Assembly: GCA_002391225.1 (NCBI GenBank)
Contig: DGRV01000065.1
Coordinates: 1-40,988, forward strand
DNA length: 40,988 nt
Direction of reading: 5' to 3'
From: Christensenella sp. UBA4379
GTDB lineage: Bacteria > Bacillota > Clostridia > Christensenellales > Aristaeellaceae
The position numbers and the translations under genes were made by a program. The notes beneath the pieces were generated by a model. It was not told the origin of the DNA. It was given only the letters and a program-made list of their open reading frames with translations, and ran no database searches. Below are positions 29,664 to 37,550 of this stretch, piece by piece (position 1 is the stretch's first letter; each line of letters opens with the position of its first letter).

Positions 29664-30611
29664 TCATCCTTTGACAGCGCCGATCATGATCCCCTTGGTA
29701 AAGAACCGCTGGAAGAAGGGATAGATCAGCATCACCGGCAGCACCACCACCACCGTCACCGACATGCGGATGGAGGTCGCCGTCGCCGCGGTCGCCAGCC
29801 CCGCCATGACCGCGTTGGAGTTGGTCGTATTGCTGACCAGGGCTTTGAGACTGTTGGCCTGGGAGATATACTGAAAGAGCTTATACTGGAGGGTATCCAG
29901 CTCGTCATGGCGGTTCGTGATCAGCAGCAGGTTGTCCTGGAAGGAGTTCCACTGGTTGACCGCCGCGAAGATGGCGATGGTGGCCAGGATCGGCGTGATC
30001 ACCGGCAGCATGATGGAGGTAAAGACCCTGAGCGTCCCCGCCCCGTCGATCTCCGCCGCGTCCTGAAGCTCCCGGGGCACCGACTCGCAGTACGTCTTGC
30101 ACAGGATGATGTAAAACGGCTGCACCACCATGGGGAAAATATAGCCCCAGAAATTGTTGGCCAGGCCCAGGTTCCTCATGGACAGCACCCAGGGGATGAT
30201 GCCGGCGTTGACGTACATGGTGACGGCGACGAAGCGGAACCAGAGCTTCCTCTTCCACAGGGTGTCCCGGGTGAACATATACCCAAGGAACGCGGCCGTA
30301 ATCACCGTGAACGCGGTGCCCACAACCGTGCGCAGCACCGAAATCTTGGCCGCCTGCAAAAGGCCCGGAATGCTAACCATGCGGCTGTAATTCTTAAAGT
30401 GGATCTCCATGGGCCAGAACAGCACCCGGCCCCGCTCGCTTAGGTTGTTGGCGCTGATGGAGTTGATGATGATATAGTAGAAGGGATAGGCGCACACGAA
30501 GGCGAAAATGGCATAGACGATGTAGGTGATGACGGTAACGACGCGGTCGCCAGGACTTTGAATGTCCATGGGATTGATGTGCTTTTTTCTTTTTTCCGCC
30601 GTTTTGAACAT
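29664..30611 (-). CDS. Sugar ABC transporter permease, YtcP/LacG-like
   Basis: This 315-residue protein has six membrane helices and the EAA-loop motif ELQDAAEIDGAGTLRVFTSI (then MLPVITPILA) for docking the ATPase. The N-terminal YPFYYIIINSISANNLSERG and C-terminal FFTKGIMIGAVKG are typical of the LplC/YtcP-type second permease of CUT1 importers. It lies between the first permease (21-base gap) and the binding protein (47-base gap). No ATPase gene is present; a shared MsmK/UgpC-type ATPase elsewhere is likely, as usual for these systems. Confidence 0.92.
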   Translation of the reverse strand: MFKTAEKRKKHINPMDIQSPGDRVVTVITYIVYAIFAFVCAYPFYYIIINSISANNLSERGRVLFWPMEIHFKNYSRMVSIPGLLQAAKISVLRTVVGTAFTVITAAFLGYMFTRDTLWKRKLWFRFVAVTMYVNAGIIPWVLSMRNLGLANNFWGYIFPMVVQPFYIILCKTYCESVPRELQDAAEIDGAGTLRVFTSIMLPVITPILATIAIFAAVNQWNSFQDNLLLITNRHDELDTLQYKLFQYISQANSLKALVSNTTNSNAVMAGLATAATATSIRMSVTVVVVLPVMLIYPFFQRFFTKGIMIGAVKG

Positions 30612-30632
30612 ACTGTATCCGCCCCCTTCCGC

Positions 30633-31541
30633 TTACACGAAGCCTTCCCCGCGCACCAGGCGGGAAACGGTATTCGTCACGAAGAGCAGCACCACGCTCA
30701 CGATGCTCTTGAGCATGCTGATGGCCGTGGAAAGCGGGTAATTGCCGCGGCCCTGGGTCGCGTAGTTGTACACGTACAGATCCAGCACTTCGATGGTTTT
30801 TCGGTTGAAGTTGTTCTGGAAGACGTAGTACTGTTCCATGCCGTTGGACAGGAAATTGGCCAAGTTCAGCATGACGATGACGAAGTAGGTTGGCAGCAGG
30901 CAGGGGAAGGTGATCCGCCAGATGATCTGCATCCGGGTCGCCCCGTCCACCTTGGCCGCTTCAATCATCTGATCGTCGATGGCGCTGATGGCCGCCAGGT
31001 ACATGATCGCCGCCCAGCCGGCGTTTTTCCACGTCAGCCACAGCCACATCTTGAACCAGATATGGTCCTTGGAGTTAAGGAAGGCGATGGGCTTGTCAAT
31101 CAGGCCCAGGCCCGTCAGCACCGTATTGACCGCCCCGGTGGAGCTCAGTACGTTGAAGGCCACCGAGTACACCAGCACCCAGCTGATGAAGTTGGGCAGG
31201 GTGGTGACGGTCTGGACGAATTTCTGGTAGGGCTTGCAGCGGATCTCGTTGAGAAACACCGCGAACACCATCGGGAACCAGCTGAAGGCCAGGGAGATGC
31301 CGCTCATGGCAAAGGTATTGACCAGCACGCGCCACACGTCCGCCCGGCGGACCGGGTTGGACACGATGAACTGGAACCATTTGAGCCCCACGAAGGTCTC
31401 CGACGAAATCGGCTTGGGCGGCATGTAATCATGGAAGGCGTAGATCCACCCGTACAGGGGATAATAGGACATCAGCGCCACCAGGATCAGGAACGGGAGG
31501 ATGTACAGGAACTCCACGTACGATCTGGTCTTCTTGCTCAT
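30633..31541 (-). CDS. Sugar ABC transporter permease, LplB-like
   Basis: This 302-residue protein of six membrane helices starts MSKKTRSYVEFLYILPFLIL. It contains YPLYGWIYAFHDYMP, the LplB hallmark region, and the EAA motif MIEAAKVDGATRMQIIWRIT then FPCLLPTY. The start at 31541 has AAAGGGTG a few bases upstream; a longer frame to 31628 would pass through the leader. It is the first gene of the operon (permease, permease, binding protein, GH120-like enzyme, esterase), driven by the promoter at 31639-31667 and facing the divergent AraC regulator. Confidence 0.92.
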   Translation of the reverse strand: MSKKTRSYVEFLYILPFLILVALMSYYPLYGWIYAFHDYMPPKPISSETFVGLKWFQFIVSNPVRRADVWRVLVNTFAMSGISLAFSWFPMVFAVFLNEIRCKPYQKFVQTVTTLPNFISWVLVYSVAFNVLSSTGAVNTVLTGLGLIDKPIAFLNSKDHIWFKMWLWLTWKNAGWAAIMYLAAISAIDDQMIEAAKVDGATRMQIIWRITFPCLLPTYFVIVMLNLANFLSNGMEQYYVFQNNFNRKTIEVLDLYVYNYATQGRGNYPLSTAISMLKSIVSVVLLFVTNTVSRLVRGEGFV

Positions 31542-31638
31542 CGTTTCACACCCTTTCCCGGGGCCGAAATCAGCCTGGACAAACGCAAATACAAAGGCCG
31601 TCCGCCTCAAGCATCCATCAATTGTCATCCTGGATCAA

Positions 31639-31667
31639 ATTATAGCATGACGAAAAAGCCTCTACAA
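31639..31667 (-). promoter_or_regulatory. Promoter of the sugar transporter operon
   Basis: TTGTAG (31662-31667) and an extended TGC-TATAAT (-10 at 31639-31644) are 17 bases apart on the minus strand. The weak -35 is in keeping with an activator-dependent promoter. Confidence 0.7.
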
Positions 31668-31670
31668 TGC

Positions 31671-31733
31671 TTTTTGTCTCGGAACAGGGGACAAAAATTG
31701 CTTTTTCTGCGGAGCGGGTCTTTTCTTTTTGTC
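31671..31733. promoter_or_regulatory. Candidate operator: three TTTTTGTC sites
   Basis: TTTTTGTC occurs at 31671-31678 and again at 31726-31733, 55 bases apart (about five helical turns). Its inverse GACAAAAA is at 31690-31697. The first site directly abuts the -35 of the transporter promoter, where an AraC-type activator would bind; the third overlaps the araC promoter region. The assignment to this regulator is inferred from position. Confidence 0.45.
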
Positions 31734-31743
31734 CCAAACGGGG

Positions 31744-31749
31744 TATAAT
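31744..31749 (+). promoter_or_regulatory. -10 box of the araC-type regulator gene
   Basis: TATAAT is followed about 60 bases later by the start codon. The matching -35 position (TTTTCT) is poor and overlaps a TTTTTGTC site, which could allow autoregulation. Confidence 0.5.
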
Positions 31750-31812
31750 ACGGGCAACAGACAGAAAAAAGAGAGCGGGACAAAACGCCGCGTTCCGCCT
31801 TTGGAGGAGCAT

Positions 31813-32721
31813 ATGGACGTGTTCTACGAAGAGCGCAAGGAGAAACTGTTCATCGGCGGAATGACCCGCTATGTCTTTCCTTCCCACGTGCATAATATGG
31901 CCGAATTGGTCGTCGTGACCCGCGGATACGCCGTGGTCGGCATCGACGGGGTGCAGTACCGCCTGGAGCCGGGGGACGCGGGCATCGCCTTTCCCCTGAT
32001 CCCCCACAGCTACGACGCGCTGAGTCCGGACGCCAGGGGCATCACGGCCATTTTCCCCCCGGACATCATCCCGGAATACGAAGGCACCTTTCACGGCCTG
32101 CAGCCGGAAAGCCCTATCCTTCGGGCCAAAGACACCGGGCCGGAGCTCCAGATGGCCGTAAGCCAGCTGGAAAAGCTCCAGATGGAAACCAGCCTGCCGC
32201 TCTGCGTCGCCTTTCTCCACGTGCTGCTGGCCGCGACCCTGCATAATCTTACCTACCGCCCGGTCTACAATTACAGCGGGCAGGACCTGGGATACCGGAT
32301 CATCTGCTATATCTCCGAGCACGCCTATGAGGACATCACCCTGGAAAGCGCGGCCCAGGCCCTGGGCATCAGCCCTTCCCACCTGTCCCATTTCTTTTCG
32401 GAAAAAATGCATACGAATTTCCGCCACTTTATCAACGCCATCCGGGTCAACCGCGCCCGGATGATGATGCGGAACCCGAACCTGACGCTGACCTGGATCT
32501 GCGACGCCTGCGGGTTTACCAACATGCGCACCTTCCGCAGGGCGTTTTTCAGGGAGATGGGCTGCCTGCCCTCCGACCACATGACAGCCCTGCGCAACCG
32601 GGTCGCGGCGGAAAAAAACAGCCAGGCTCCCGCCTCCGGGAACCTGGCCGGCCATGATTTTCGGTTTTCCTCCGGGGAGATCATCCTTCCCTCCCCGGAC
32701 AGGCCGCTTTACGGCAAGTGA
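31813..32721 (+). CDS. AraC-family transcriptional regulator
   Basis: The 302-residue regulator has an N-terminal cupin sensor domain (about 1-150, SHVHNMAELVVVTRGYAVVG, IPHSYDAL) and a C-terminal double helix-turn-helix domain (about 175-270). The second domain shows ITLESAAQALGISPSHLSHF and the family signature DACGFTNMRTFRRAFFREMG. A ~40-residue tail follows. It is divergent from the sugar transporter operon and probably activates it on binding the imported sugar. GGAGG lies before the ATG at 31813; an in-frame upstream start at 31729 has no ribosome site and precedes the -10 box. The 3' end overlaps the convergent membrane protein gene by 13 bases. Confidence 0.92.
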   Translation: MDVFYEERKEKLFIGGMTRYVFPSHVHNMAELVVVTRGYAVVGIDGVQYRLEPGDAGIAFPLIPHSYDALSPDARGITAIFPPDIIPEYEGTFHGLQPESPILRAKDTGPELQMAVSQLEKLQMETSLPLCVAFLHVLLAATLHNLTYRPVYNYSGQDLGYRIICYISEHAYEDITLESAAQALGISPSHLSHFFSEKMHTNFRHFINAIRVNRARMMMRNPNLTLTWICDACGFTNMRTFRRAFFREMGCLPSDHMTALRNRVAAEKNSQAPASGNLAGHDFRFSSGEIILPSPDRPLYGK

Positions 32722-33182
32722 ATCTGAGGGGCGCTCCTGACCCAGGCGATGGCCCTGCCCAGCAGGTCCTGGATGCTCTGGAGCACGCCCTGGATAAAAC
32801 TCTGCACGCTGACCCCGAGGTTCCCCTGGTAGGCGAAATAGCACACCCCGGCGATGGCCGCCAGCAGGGCGATGCTCAAAATGGGCTTGATGATCAGGGA
32901 CAAAAGGATGATCAGCAGGCCGACCCCCGCGCACCCGATGCCGGCGGAGCTGATCACGGGCACGTGCTTGGAGAGGGACAGCATCCAGTGGCTCGTGCCG
33001 GACAGCTCGTTGGCCTGGGGCATAGCCAAAAGGGCGTCGGCGTTCTCCGGGGCGATGGTGATCCCGGTCATGCGGGAAAGAGCCCTGATGCTCTCGTCGT
33101 CCCGGACCGTCACCCCCAGCAGGGCCGCCAGGGCGTACAGAATAATTCCTACAATGATCAACGTCACGCCAAACTTTTTCAT
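32709..33182 (-). CDS. Hypothetical membrane protein (157 residues)
   Basis: Not recognised. The N-terminal helix (MKKFGVTLIIVGIILYALAA) is followed by a polar segment of about 55 residues. Two adjacent hydrophobic stretches then follow (about 82-100 and 102-125, IGCAGVGLLIILLSLIIKPI, LSIALLAAIAGVCYFAY), and an amphipathic tail (VQSFIQGVLQSIQDLLGRAI). GGAAGG lies before the ATG at 33182. The 3' end overlaps the end of the convergent araC-type gene. No neighbours suggest a function. Confidence 0.7.
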   Translation of the reverse strand: MKKFGVTLIIVGIILYALAALLGVTVRDDESIRALSRMTGITIAPENADALLAMPQANELSGTSHWMLSLSKHVPVISSAGIGCAGVGLLIILLSLIIKPILSIALLAAIAGVCYFAYQGNLGVSVQSFIQGVLQSIQDLLGRAIAWVRSAPQIHLP

Positions 33183-33358
33183 ACCCGTTTCCTTCCCATT
33201 CAAAAAGCGGTTCTCCCGCGTCTTTTCCGTATTCAGGGTCTTATTATACCCCCTTCCGCCTCCGCTGGCAAGCCGGACGAGCGAAGAATTTAACATTTAT
33301 GTAACAAAATCGTCCTTTAATTGTTAAATTATAGTAATCTTATGGTAACGAACCTTCA

Positions 33359-33387
33359 TTGAATGTTCGTCGGATCTGGTGTAAAAT
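33359..33387 (+). promoter_or_regulatory. Promoter of the zinc-ribbon membrane protein gene
   Basis: TTGAAT (33359-33364) and TAAAAT (33382-33387), the latter preceded by TG, are 17 bases apart. It lies in the AT-rich 33183-33468 gap, where I see nothing else. Confidence 0.6.
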
Positions 33388-33468
33388 TAACAAAAAAGTT
33401 ACAATCATTGGGTCCCTCGTTTGCGCTGGCGTTTGCGCCCGTCCGATAGAGCAGGAGGCAGCTGTACC

Positions 33469-34038
33469 GTGTTCGAAAATTCCGGTAAAAAAATCATGCG
33501 CCTGTCCGGCGTTTTTCTGGCCGTATGTCTCGCGCTCACCCTGGGCCTCGGCATTTTTGCCTGGGTGCAGATGAGCGCGGCGTCCATCTCCGTCCTTTTG
33601 TGCCTGCCTGCCTTCGTGGCGATCACCGCGGTGGGCGGCTTTCTTTCATGGACGGCGGCCTGCGCCCTGTACGCCTTCGGGCAGATGACGGACGACCTCC
33701 ATCAGGCCCGCTTCGACCGGGCGCTGGAAGGCTCCTCCGGCGCCTCCTCGCATTACGCCAAGGCCGGGTATACCCTGCCCGGTCAGGAACCGCCGCCCAG
33801 GCAGCGCCGTTCCCAAAGCGCACGCGGACGAAGGGAAGCTCCCCCCGCGGAGGAGCAGCCGGAAATCTCCCTGCCCCGGACCGCCGTCCCCCAGCAGACC
33901 GACATGATCGGCCGCTCCGGCTGGATCCAGGCGGATTCCATCTACATCCAGTGCCCCCGCTGCGGCAGCCGGATGACCCCGGAATTTGCCGTCACCCATC
34001 ACGGATGCCCGCAGTGCAAAACGCCGTATCAGCCATAA
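33469..34038 (+). CDS. Membrane protein with C-terminal zinc ribbon, unknown function
   Basis: The 189-residue protein starts at GTG (33469) with GGAGG about 10 bases upstream. Residues about 10-55 hold two membrane helices (LSGVFLAVCLALTLGLGIFA and CLPAFVAITAVGGFLSWTAA). A polar Pro/Arg-rich linker of ~75 residues follows, and the end is a zinc ribbon with CPRCGSRM and CPQCKTPY. This is a membrane-tethered cytoplasmic zinc-ribbon design. No family is recognised. The second ribbon half 'THHGCPQCKTPYQP' reaches the stop, so no further domain follows. It is a single gene with its own promoter and terminator. Confidence 0.75.
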   Translation: MFENSGKKIMRLSGVFLAVCLALTLGLGIFAWVQMSAASISVLLCLPAFVAITAVGGFLSWTAACALYAFGQMTDDLHQARFDRALEGSSGASSHYAKAGYTLPGQEPPPRQRRSQSARGRREAPPAEEQPEISLPRTAVPQQTDMIGRSGWIQADSIYIQCPRCGSRMTPEFAVTHHGCPQCKTPYQP

Positions 34039-34101
34039 AAAGCCGGTACACCCCGGAGCGGAAAGCAGTGCGGTCCATGTGATAATTTTTCCCCATATTC
34101 T

Positions 34102-34127
34102 AAAAACGGTTTTAAAAACCGTTTTTT
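34102..34127 (+). terminator. Terminator after the zinc-ribbon gene
   Basis: AAAACGGTTT and AAACCGTTTT form an AT-rich inverted repeat ending in six T, about 60 bases after the stop codon. It can act in both directions but has a low-GC stem. Confidence 0.6.
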
Positions 34128-34129
34128 GG

Positions 34130-34158
34130 TTGTCGAATGACGGGGATTGTGATATAGT
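34130..34158 (+). promoter_or_regulatory. Promoter of the LRR-LRR-tmcAL-fumarase gene run
   Basis: TTGTCG (34130-34135) and TATAGT (34153-34158) are 17 bases apart, about 115 bases before the first LRR gene. All five following genes lie close together on the same strand. Confidence 0.6.
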
Positions 34159-34277
34159 ATCGTCAAGCGATCGTGTGGCGGCGTAAGCAGGGAACCCCAG
34201 GGCTGACCGGCAGCCGTCCCGACGGTCATTTTCTTCTGCGTGTCCCTTCTTACGGACACCAGCTTGAAGGAGCAGCC

Positions 34278-35240
34278 ATGCCGACATATCAAACGGACGA
34301 CTTTGTCTTTGAACCCCTGGACAACGGCACCCTGTCGCTGTCTGAGTATCATGGGCGGGGCGGTACGGTGGCAATTCCCAGGTTCGTGGAGCGCATCCCC
34401 GTTTCCCAGGTGGACGCGGACGCCTTTGCGCAGGGCGGTCCCGTTACCGGCTTCGACGTCCCCGCCGATCACCCCTATTTTTCCGTACAGGACGGGGTTC
34501 TGTACAACCGGGAGGGGAACGCCCTGGTCCGCTATCCCTCCGGACGGACGCAGGAGGTGTTCGAGGTTCCCGCCTCGGTGCGCGACCTGCGCCATTCGGC
34601 CTTTGAAGGGGCTAAAAACCTGAAAACCGTGGTGCTGCCCGGGGAACTGGGGGGCATGGGCTCCCATGCCTTTTCGGACTGCGAAAAGCTGGAAGAGCTC
34701 CGGCTGCCGGACAGCCTGGCCCGGATGGGCCGGTCCGTTTTCCGCGGCTGCGTGAACCTGAAAAAGCTGGAAGTACCAAAGGATCATCCCGTATTCCGCC
34801 GGGAGGGCAGCTATCTGATCGACCTGCCAAACCGTCTGCTGGTCCTCTCCCTGCCCGCGCTCACGGGCGAAGCGGCCGAGCTGCCCCAGGACCTTCTGCA
34901 GATCGGGGAGTTCGCCTTCGTGCACTGCGACCGCCTGGCCAAGGTCAAAATCCACCACGGCCTGCGCAGCATCGGCCGGTATGCCTTTTATCACTGCGCC
35001 GCCCTCAGGGAAATCGACTTTCCCTCCTCGCTGCGCAGCATCGGCAGCAGGGCGTTTTCCGGCTGCACGAGCCTTCACAGCCTCCGAATCCCGGAAAACG
35101 TGACCAGCATCGAATATAAGGCCTTCAACAACTGCGACCGCCTGACGCTGATCGTGGGGAAGAGCTCCTACGCAGAGCGCTACTGCAGGCAGTTCCATTT
35201 CCCCTATAAGCACGAATTCCGCTGGCCGTGGCAGAAGTAA
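34278..35240 (+). CDS. LRR_5 (BspA-like) leucine-rich repeat protein 1, no signal peptide
   Basis: The 320-residue protein is made of BspA-type repeats of about 23 residues. The pattern is 'sIG..AF.gC..L..i.iP..v', seen for example in LQIGEFAFVHCDRLAKVKIH, IGRYAFYHCAALREIDFPSS and IGSRAFSGCTSLHSLRIPEN. BspA-like repeats are usually on secreted or surface proteins, but this one begins MPTYQTDDFVFEPLDNGTLS with no signal peptide or membrane helix, so it should be cytosolic. It shares an unusual insert with its neighbour (DHPYFSVQDGVLYNREGNAL). Ligand unknown. GAAGGAG precedes the ATG at 34278. It is the first gene of a likely operon. Confidence 0.85.
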   Translation: MPTYQTDDFVFEPLDNGTLSLSEYHGRGGTVAIPRFVERIPVSQVDADAFAQGGPVTGFDVPADHPYFSVQDGVLYNREGNALVRYPSGRTQEVFEVPASVRDLRHSAFEGAKNLKTVVLPGELGGMGSHAFSDCEKLEELRLPDSLARMGRSVFRGCVNLKKLEVPKDHPVFRREGSYLIDLPNRLLVLSLPALTGEAAELPQDLLQIGEFAFVHCDRLAKVKIHHGLRSIGRYAFYHCAALREIDFPSSLRSIGSRAFSGCTSLHSLRIPENVTSIEYKAFNNCDRLTLIVGKSSYAERYCRQFHFPYKHEFRWPWQK

Positions 35241-35274
35241 CGGGGAAAAGCCTACACAAAAGGACGTGAATACT

Positions 35275-36351
35275 GTGCGCCACAACACAGCCAAAGAATC
35301 TGTCTTCGCGCCGGCCCGAAACGGCGGCGCGGAGCTGGTCCGCTACAGCGGGGACAGCATCGCGGTCGTCCCCGCTTTTTTCGGTGATCTGCCGGTGACC
35401 TCCATCGGCCCGGAGGCGTTTTCCGGCCTGCCCGTCACTTCGGTCACCCTGCCGGAGGGGGTCAGTGCCATTGGGCGAGAGGCCTTCAGTGGCTGCACGC
35501 GGCTTAGGTCCATCCAGCTGCCCCACTCCCTCCGGGAGATCGGCGCTTCCGCCTTTCTGCGCTGCAGCGCCCTGGAGGCCTTTTCCCTGCCGGAGGACCA
35601 CCCGGCCTTCCGGGTTGAAAACGGGATGCTGCTGGACAGGCGGGGCAAGATCCTGCTGTGCTGCCCGGCCGGCAAGCTGGACCGGGAGATCGTTCTGCCC
35701 GTCGGGGTCACCTCAATCGCGGAAAACGCCTTTTCCTGGTGCGTCGGCCCCCGGACGATCGACCTGGGGCTGAGCCTCGTGTCCATACAGAACGATGCTT
35801 TCTCCATGTGCACCTCTCTGGAGGAGGTCATTCTTCCCCCCAGCCTCACCTCCATCGGGGCGCGGGCTTTTTCCGGCTGCAGCCGGCTCCAGGGGATGCA
35901 GCTGCCCGGCTCCGTCCGCCAGATCGGGGCGGAGGCGTTTTCCGGCTGTGAAAGCCTCCAGTCCGTCCTGCTGCCGGACATCCTGCAGAAGATTGAAAAC
36001 GGCCTGTTCGAGGGCTGCCGGAGGCTGACGGACCTCTCCCTGCCCGAAAGCGTCGGCCTGATCGGGGACGACGCGTTTCGGAACTGCGTTTCCCTGGTTT
36101 CCGTCAACCTGCCCCTGGAATTAAAATGGCTGGGCGACAGCGCCTTCCGCGGCTGCGCCTCGCTGGAGAAACTGGAGTTTTCCTCCTCCCCGGTCCGCAT
36201 CGGCCGCAATGCCCTGACGGACTGCCCCCGTCTGACGCTGACGGTTTCTCCCGGGTCCGACGCGGAAGCTTACGCCAAAGAAAACCGCGTCCGCTTCCGC
36301 CGCACCGGCGCTTCCCTGTTCAGACGGGGCAAGCAGCAGGCGGAAGGCTGA
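35275..36351 (+). CDS. LRR_5 (BspA-like) leucine-rich repeat protein 2, no signal peptide
   Basis: This 358-residue paralogue of the preceding gene lies 34 bases downstream. At least nine repeats are visible, such as IGREAFSGCTRLRSIQLPHS, IGARAFSGCSRLQGMQLPGS and IGAEAFSGCESLQSVLLPDI. The same DHPAFRVENGMLLDRRGKIL insert occurs as in the first protein. No signal peptide or anchor is present. The likely start is GTG at 35275, about 10 bases after AAAAGGA; a GTG at 35266 is too close to that site. The function of cytosolic BspA-like proteins is unknown. Confidence 0.83.
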   Translation: MRHNTAKESVFAPARNGGAELVRYSGDSIAVVPAFFGDLPVTSIGPEAFSGLPVTSVTLPEGVSAIGREAFSGCTRLRSIQLPHSLREIGASAFLRCSALEAFSLPEDHPAFRVENGMLLDRRGKILLCCPAGKLDREIVLPVGVTSIAENAFSWCVGPRTIDLGLSLVSIQNDAFSMCTSLEEVILPPSLTSIGARAFSGCSRLQGMQLPGSVRQIGAEAFSGCESLQSVLLPDILQKIENGLFEGCRRLTDLSLPESVGLIGDDAFRNCVSLVSVNLPLELKWLGDSAFRGCASLEKLEFSSSPVRIGRNALTDCPRLTLTVSPGSDAEAYAKENRVRFRRTGASLFRRGKQQAEG

Positions 36352-36370
36352 CGGATAGAACGGAGTTCGC

Positions 36371-37549
36371 ATGCGGGTTTGCGGCATCATAGCGGAATAC
36401 GATCCCTTTCACCGGGGGCACGCCTGGCACCTTCAGCAGGCCCGGGAGGCCAGCGGAGCGGACTATGTCGTCTGCGTCCTCTCGACCGCCTTCACCCAGC
36501 GCGGGAGCCCCTCGTTTTTTTCCACATGCGACCGGGCCAGGATGGCCCTGCTGGGCGGAGCGGACACCGTGTTCGCCCTGCCCGTTTCCTTTTCCGTCAT
36601 GGAGGCGGACCGCTTCGCCCTGGGCGGCGTTCAGGCGCTGAACGGCCTGGGGGTCGTGACCCACATCGCCTTCGGCTGTGAGGATCAGGCCGCCTTTCCC
36701 CTGCTGGAAAAATGCGCAGAAGCCCTGAACCGTCCCTCCCCGGCGCTGGAAAAGGCCCTGACCGAAAAGCTCAAAGTCGGCCTCGCCCCGGTCCGCGCCC
36801 GCGCGGAAGCCCTGGCAGAAGTCTGCGGCATCCCGCCCGACATCACCCAGAAGCCCAACAACAACTTAGGGATCGCCTATCTGCGAAAGCTTGCCGCTAC
36901 TTCTTCCCGGATGGTGCCCGTACCGATCCAGCGGGCCGGGAAGCGGGACGAGCTGGAAACGGAGGGCTTTGTTTCCTCCTCCGTGATCCGCGGGCTGATC
37001 GCTCAGGGGAAAACGGCGGAGGCCCTGCGCCATCTGCCGGATTCATGTGCCAGGGAAGCGGCCCTTTTTCTGGAAAACGGCCGGGTCTGCGCGCCGGACG
37101 CCCTGGATCAGGCCCTTTTCTACCGCCTGATCGGGATGGACTGCGCCGCCCTGGCCCGCTATACGACCCTCCAGGACGGCCTGCCCGAGCTGATTTTAAA
37201 GCACGCAAAGCACGCGTCCTCGTCAGAAGCCCTGCTGGACCTCGCCGTCAGCCGCCGCTATACCCGCGCCACCCTTCGCAGGTATCTGTCCCAGGTTCTG
37301 CTGGACCTGCCCCGCGCCGCCCTGCCACAGCACCTTTCCTGCGTCCGTCTCCTGGGCTTCCGGGAGGGGGCCCAGCCCCTGCTCTCCACCATCAAGCGGC
37401 AGAGCGTCCTGCCCGTCGTAGCCAAGGCCGCCGACTTTGCCGGCGAATTTGCCTGGGACGACCGGGCCGAGCGGATCCGCGGCCTTGGCTGCCGCAGCGC
37501 GACGCCCCTGTTTCAGCAAAGCCCCGTCATCATCAGGAGGGACCCTTAA
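36371..37549 (+). CDS. tmcAL: tRNA(Met) cytidine acetate ligase (TmcAL/YlbM-like)
   Basis: The 392-residue enzyme is expected to make N4-acetylcytidine at the wobble base of elongator tRNA-Met from acetate and ATP. The nucleotidyl-transferase motif GIIAEYDPFHRGHAWHLQQA corresponds to the usual EYNPFHxGH, with Asn replaced by Asp. TQRGSPSFFSTCDRARMALL, the GADTVFALPV strand, KPNNNLGIAYLRKL and SSSVIRGLIAQGK follow in family order. Length is normal. It lies 19 bases after the second LRR gene, and its stop is one base before the next start codon, so it is in an operon. Confidence 0.88.
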   Translation: MRVCGIIAEYDPFHRGHAWHLQQAREASGADYVVCVLSTAFTQRGSPSFFSTCDRARMALLGGADTVFALPVSFSVMEADRFALGGVQALNGLGVVTHIAFGCEDQAAFPLLEKCAEALNRPSPALEKALTEKLKVGLAPVRARAEALAEVCGIPPDITQKPNNNLGIAYLRKLAATSSRMVPVPIQRAGKRDELETEGFVSSSVIRGLIAQGKTAEALRHLPDSCAREAALFLENGRVCAPDALDQALFYRLIGMDCAALARYTTLQDGLPELILKHAKHASSSEALLDLAVSRRYTRATLRRYLSQVLLDLPRAALPQHLSCVRLLGFREGAQPLLSTIKRQSVLPVVAKAADFAGEFAWDDRAERIRGLGCRSATPLFQQSPVIIRRDP

Positions 37550-37550
37550 C

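Noticed and set aside
37437..37550. Longer N-terminus for the fumarase alpha subunit
   Set aside because: The upstream frame overlaps the end of tmcAL and has no ribosome site; GGAGG sits just before the ATG at 37551.
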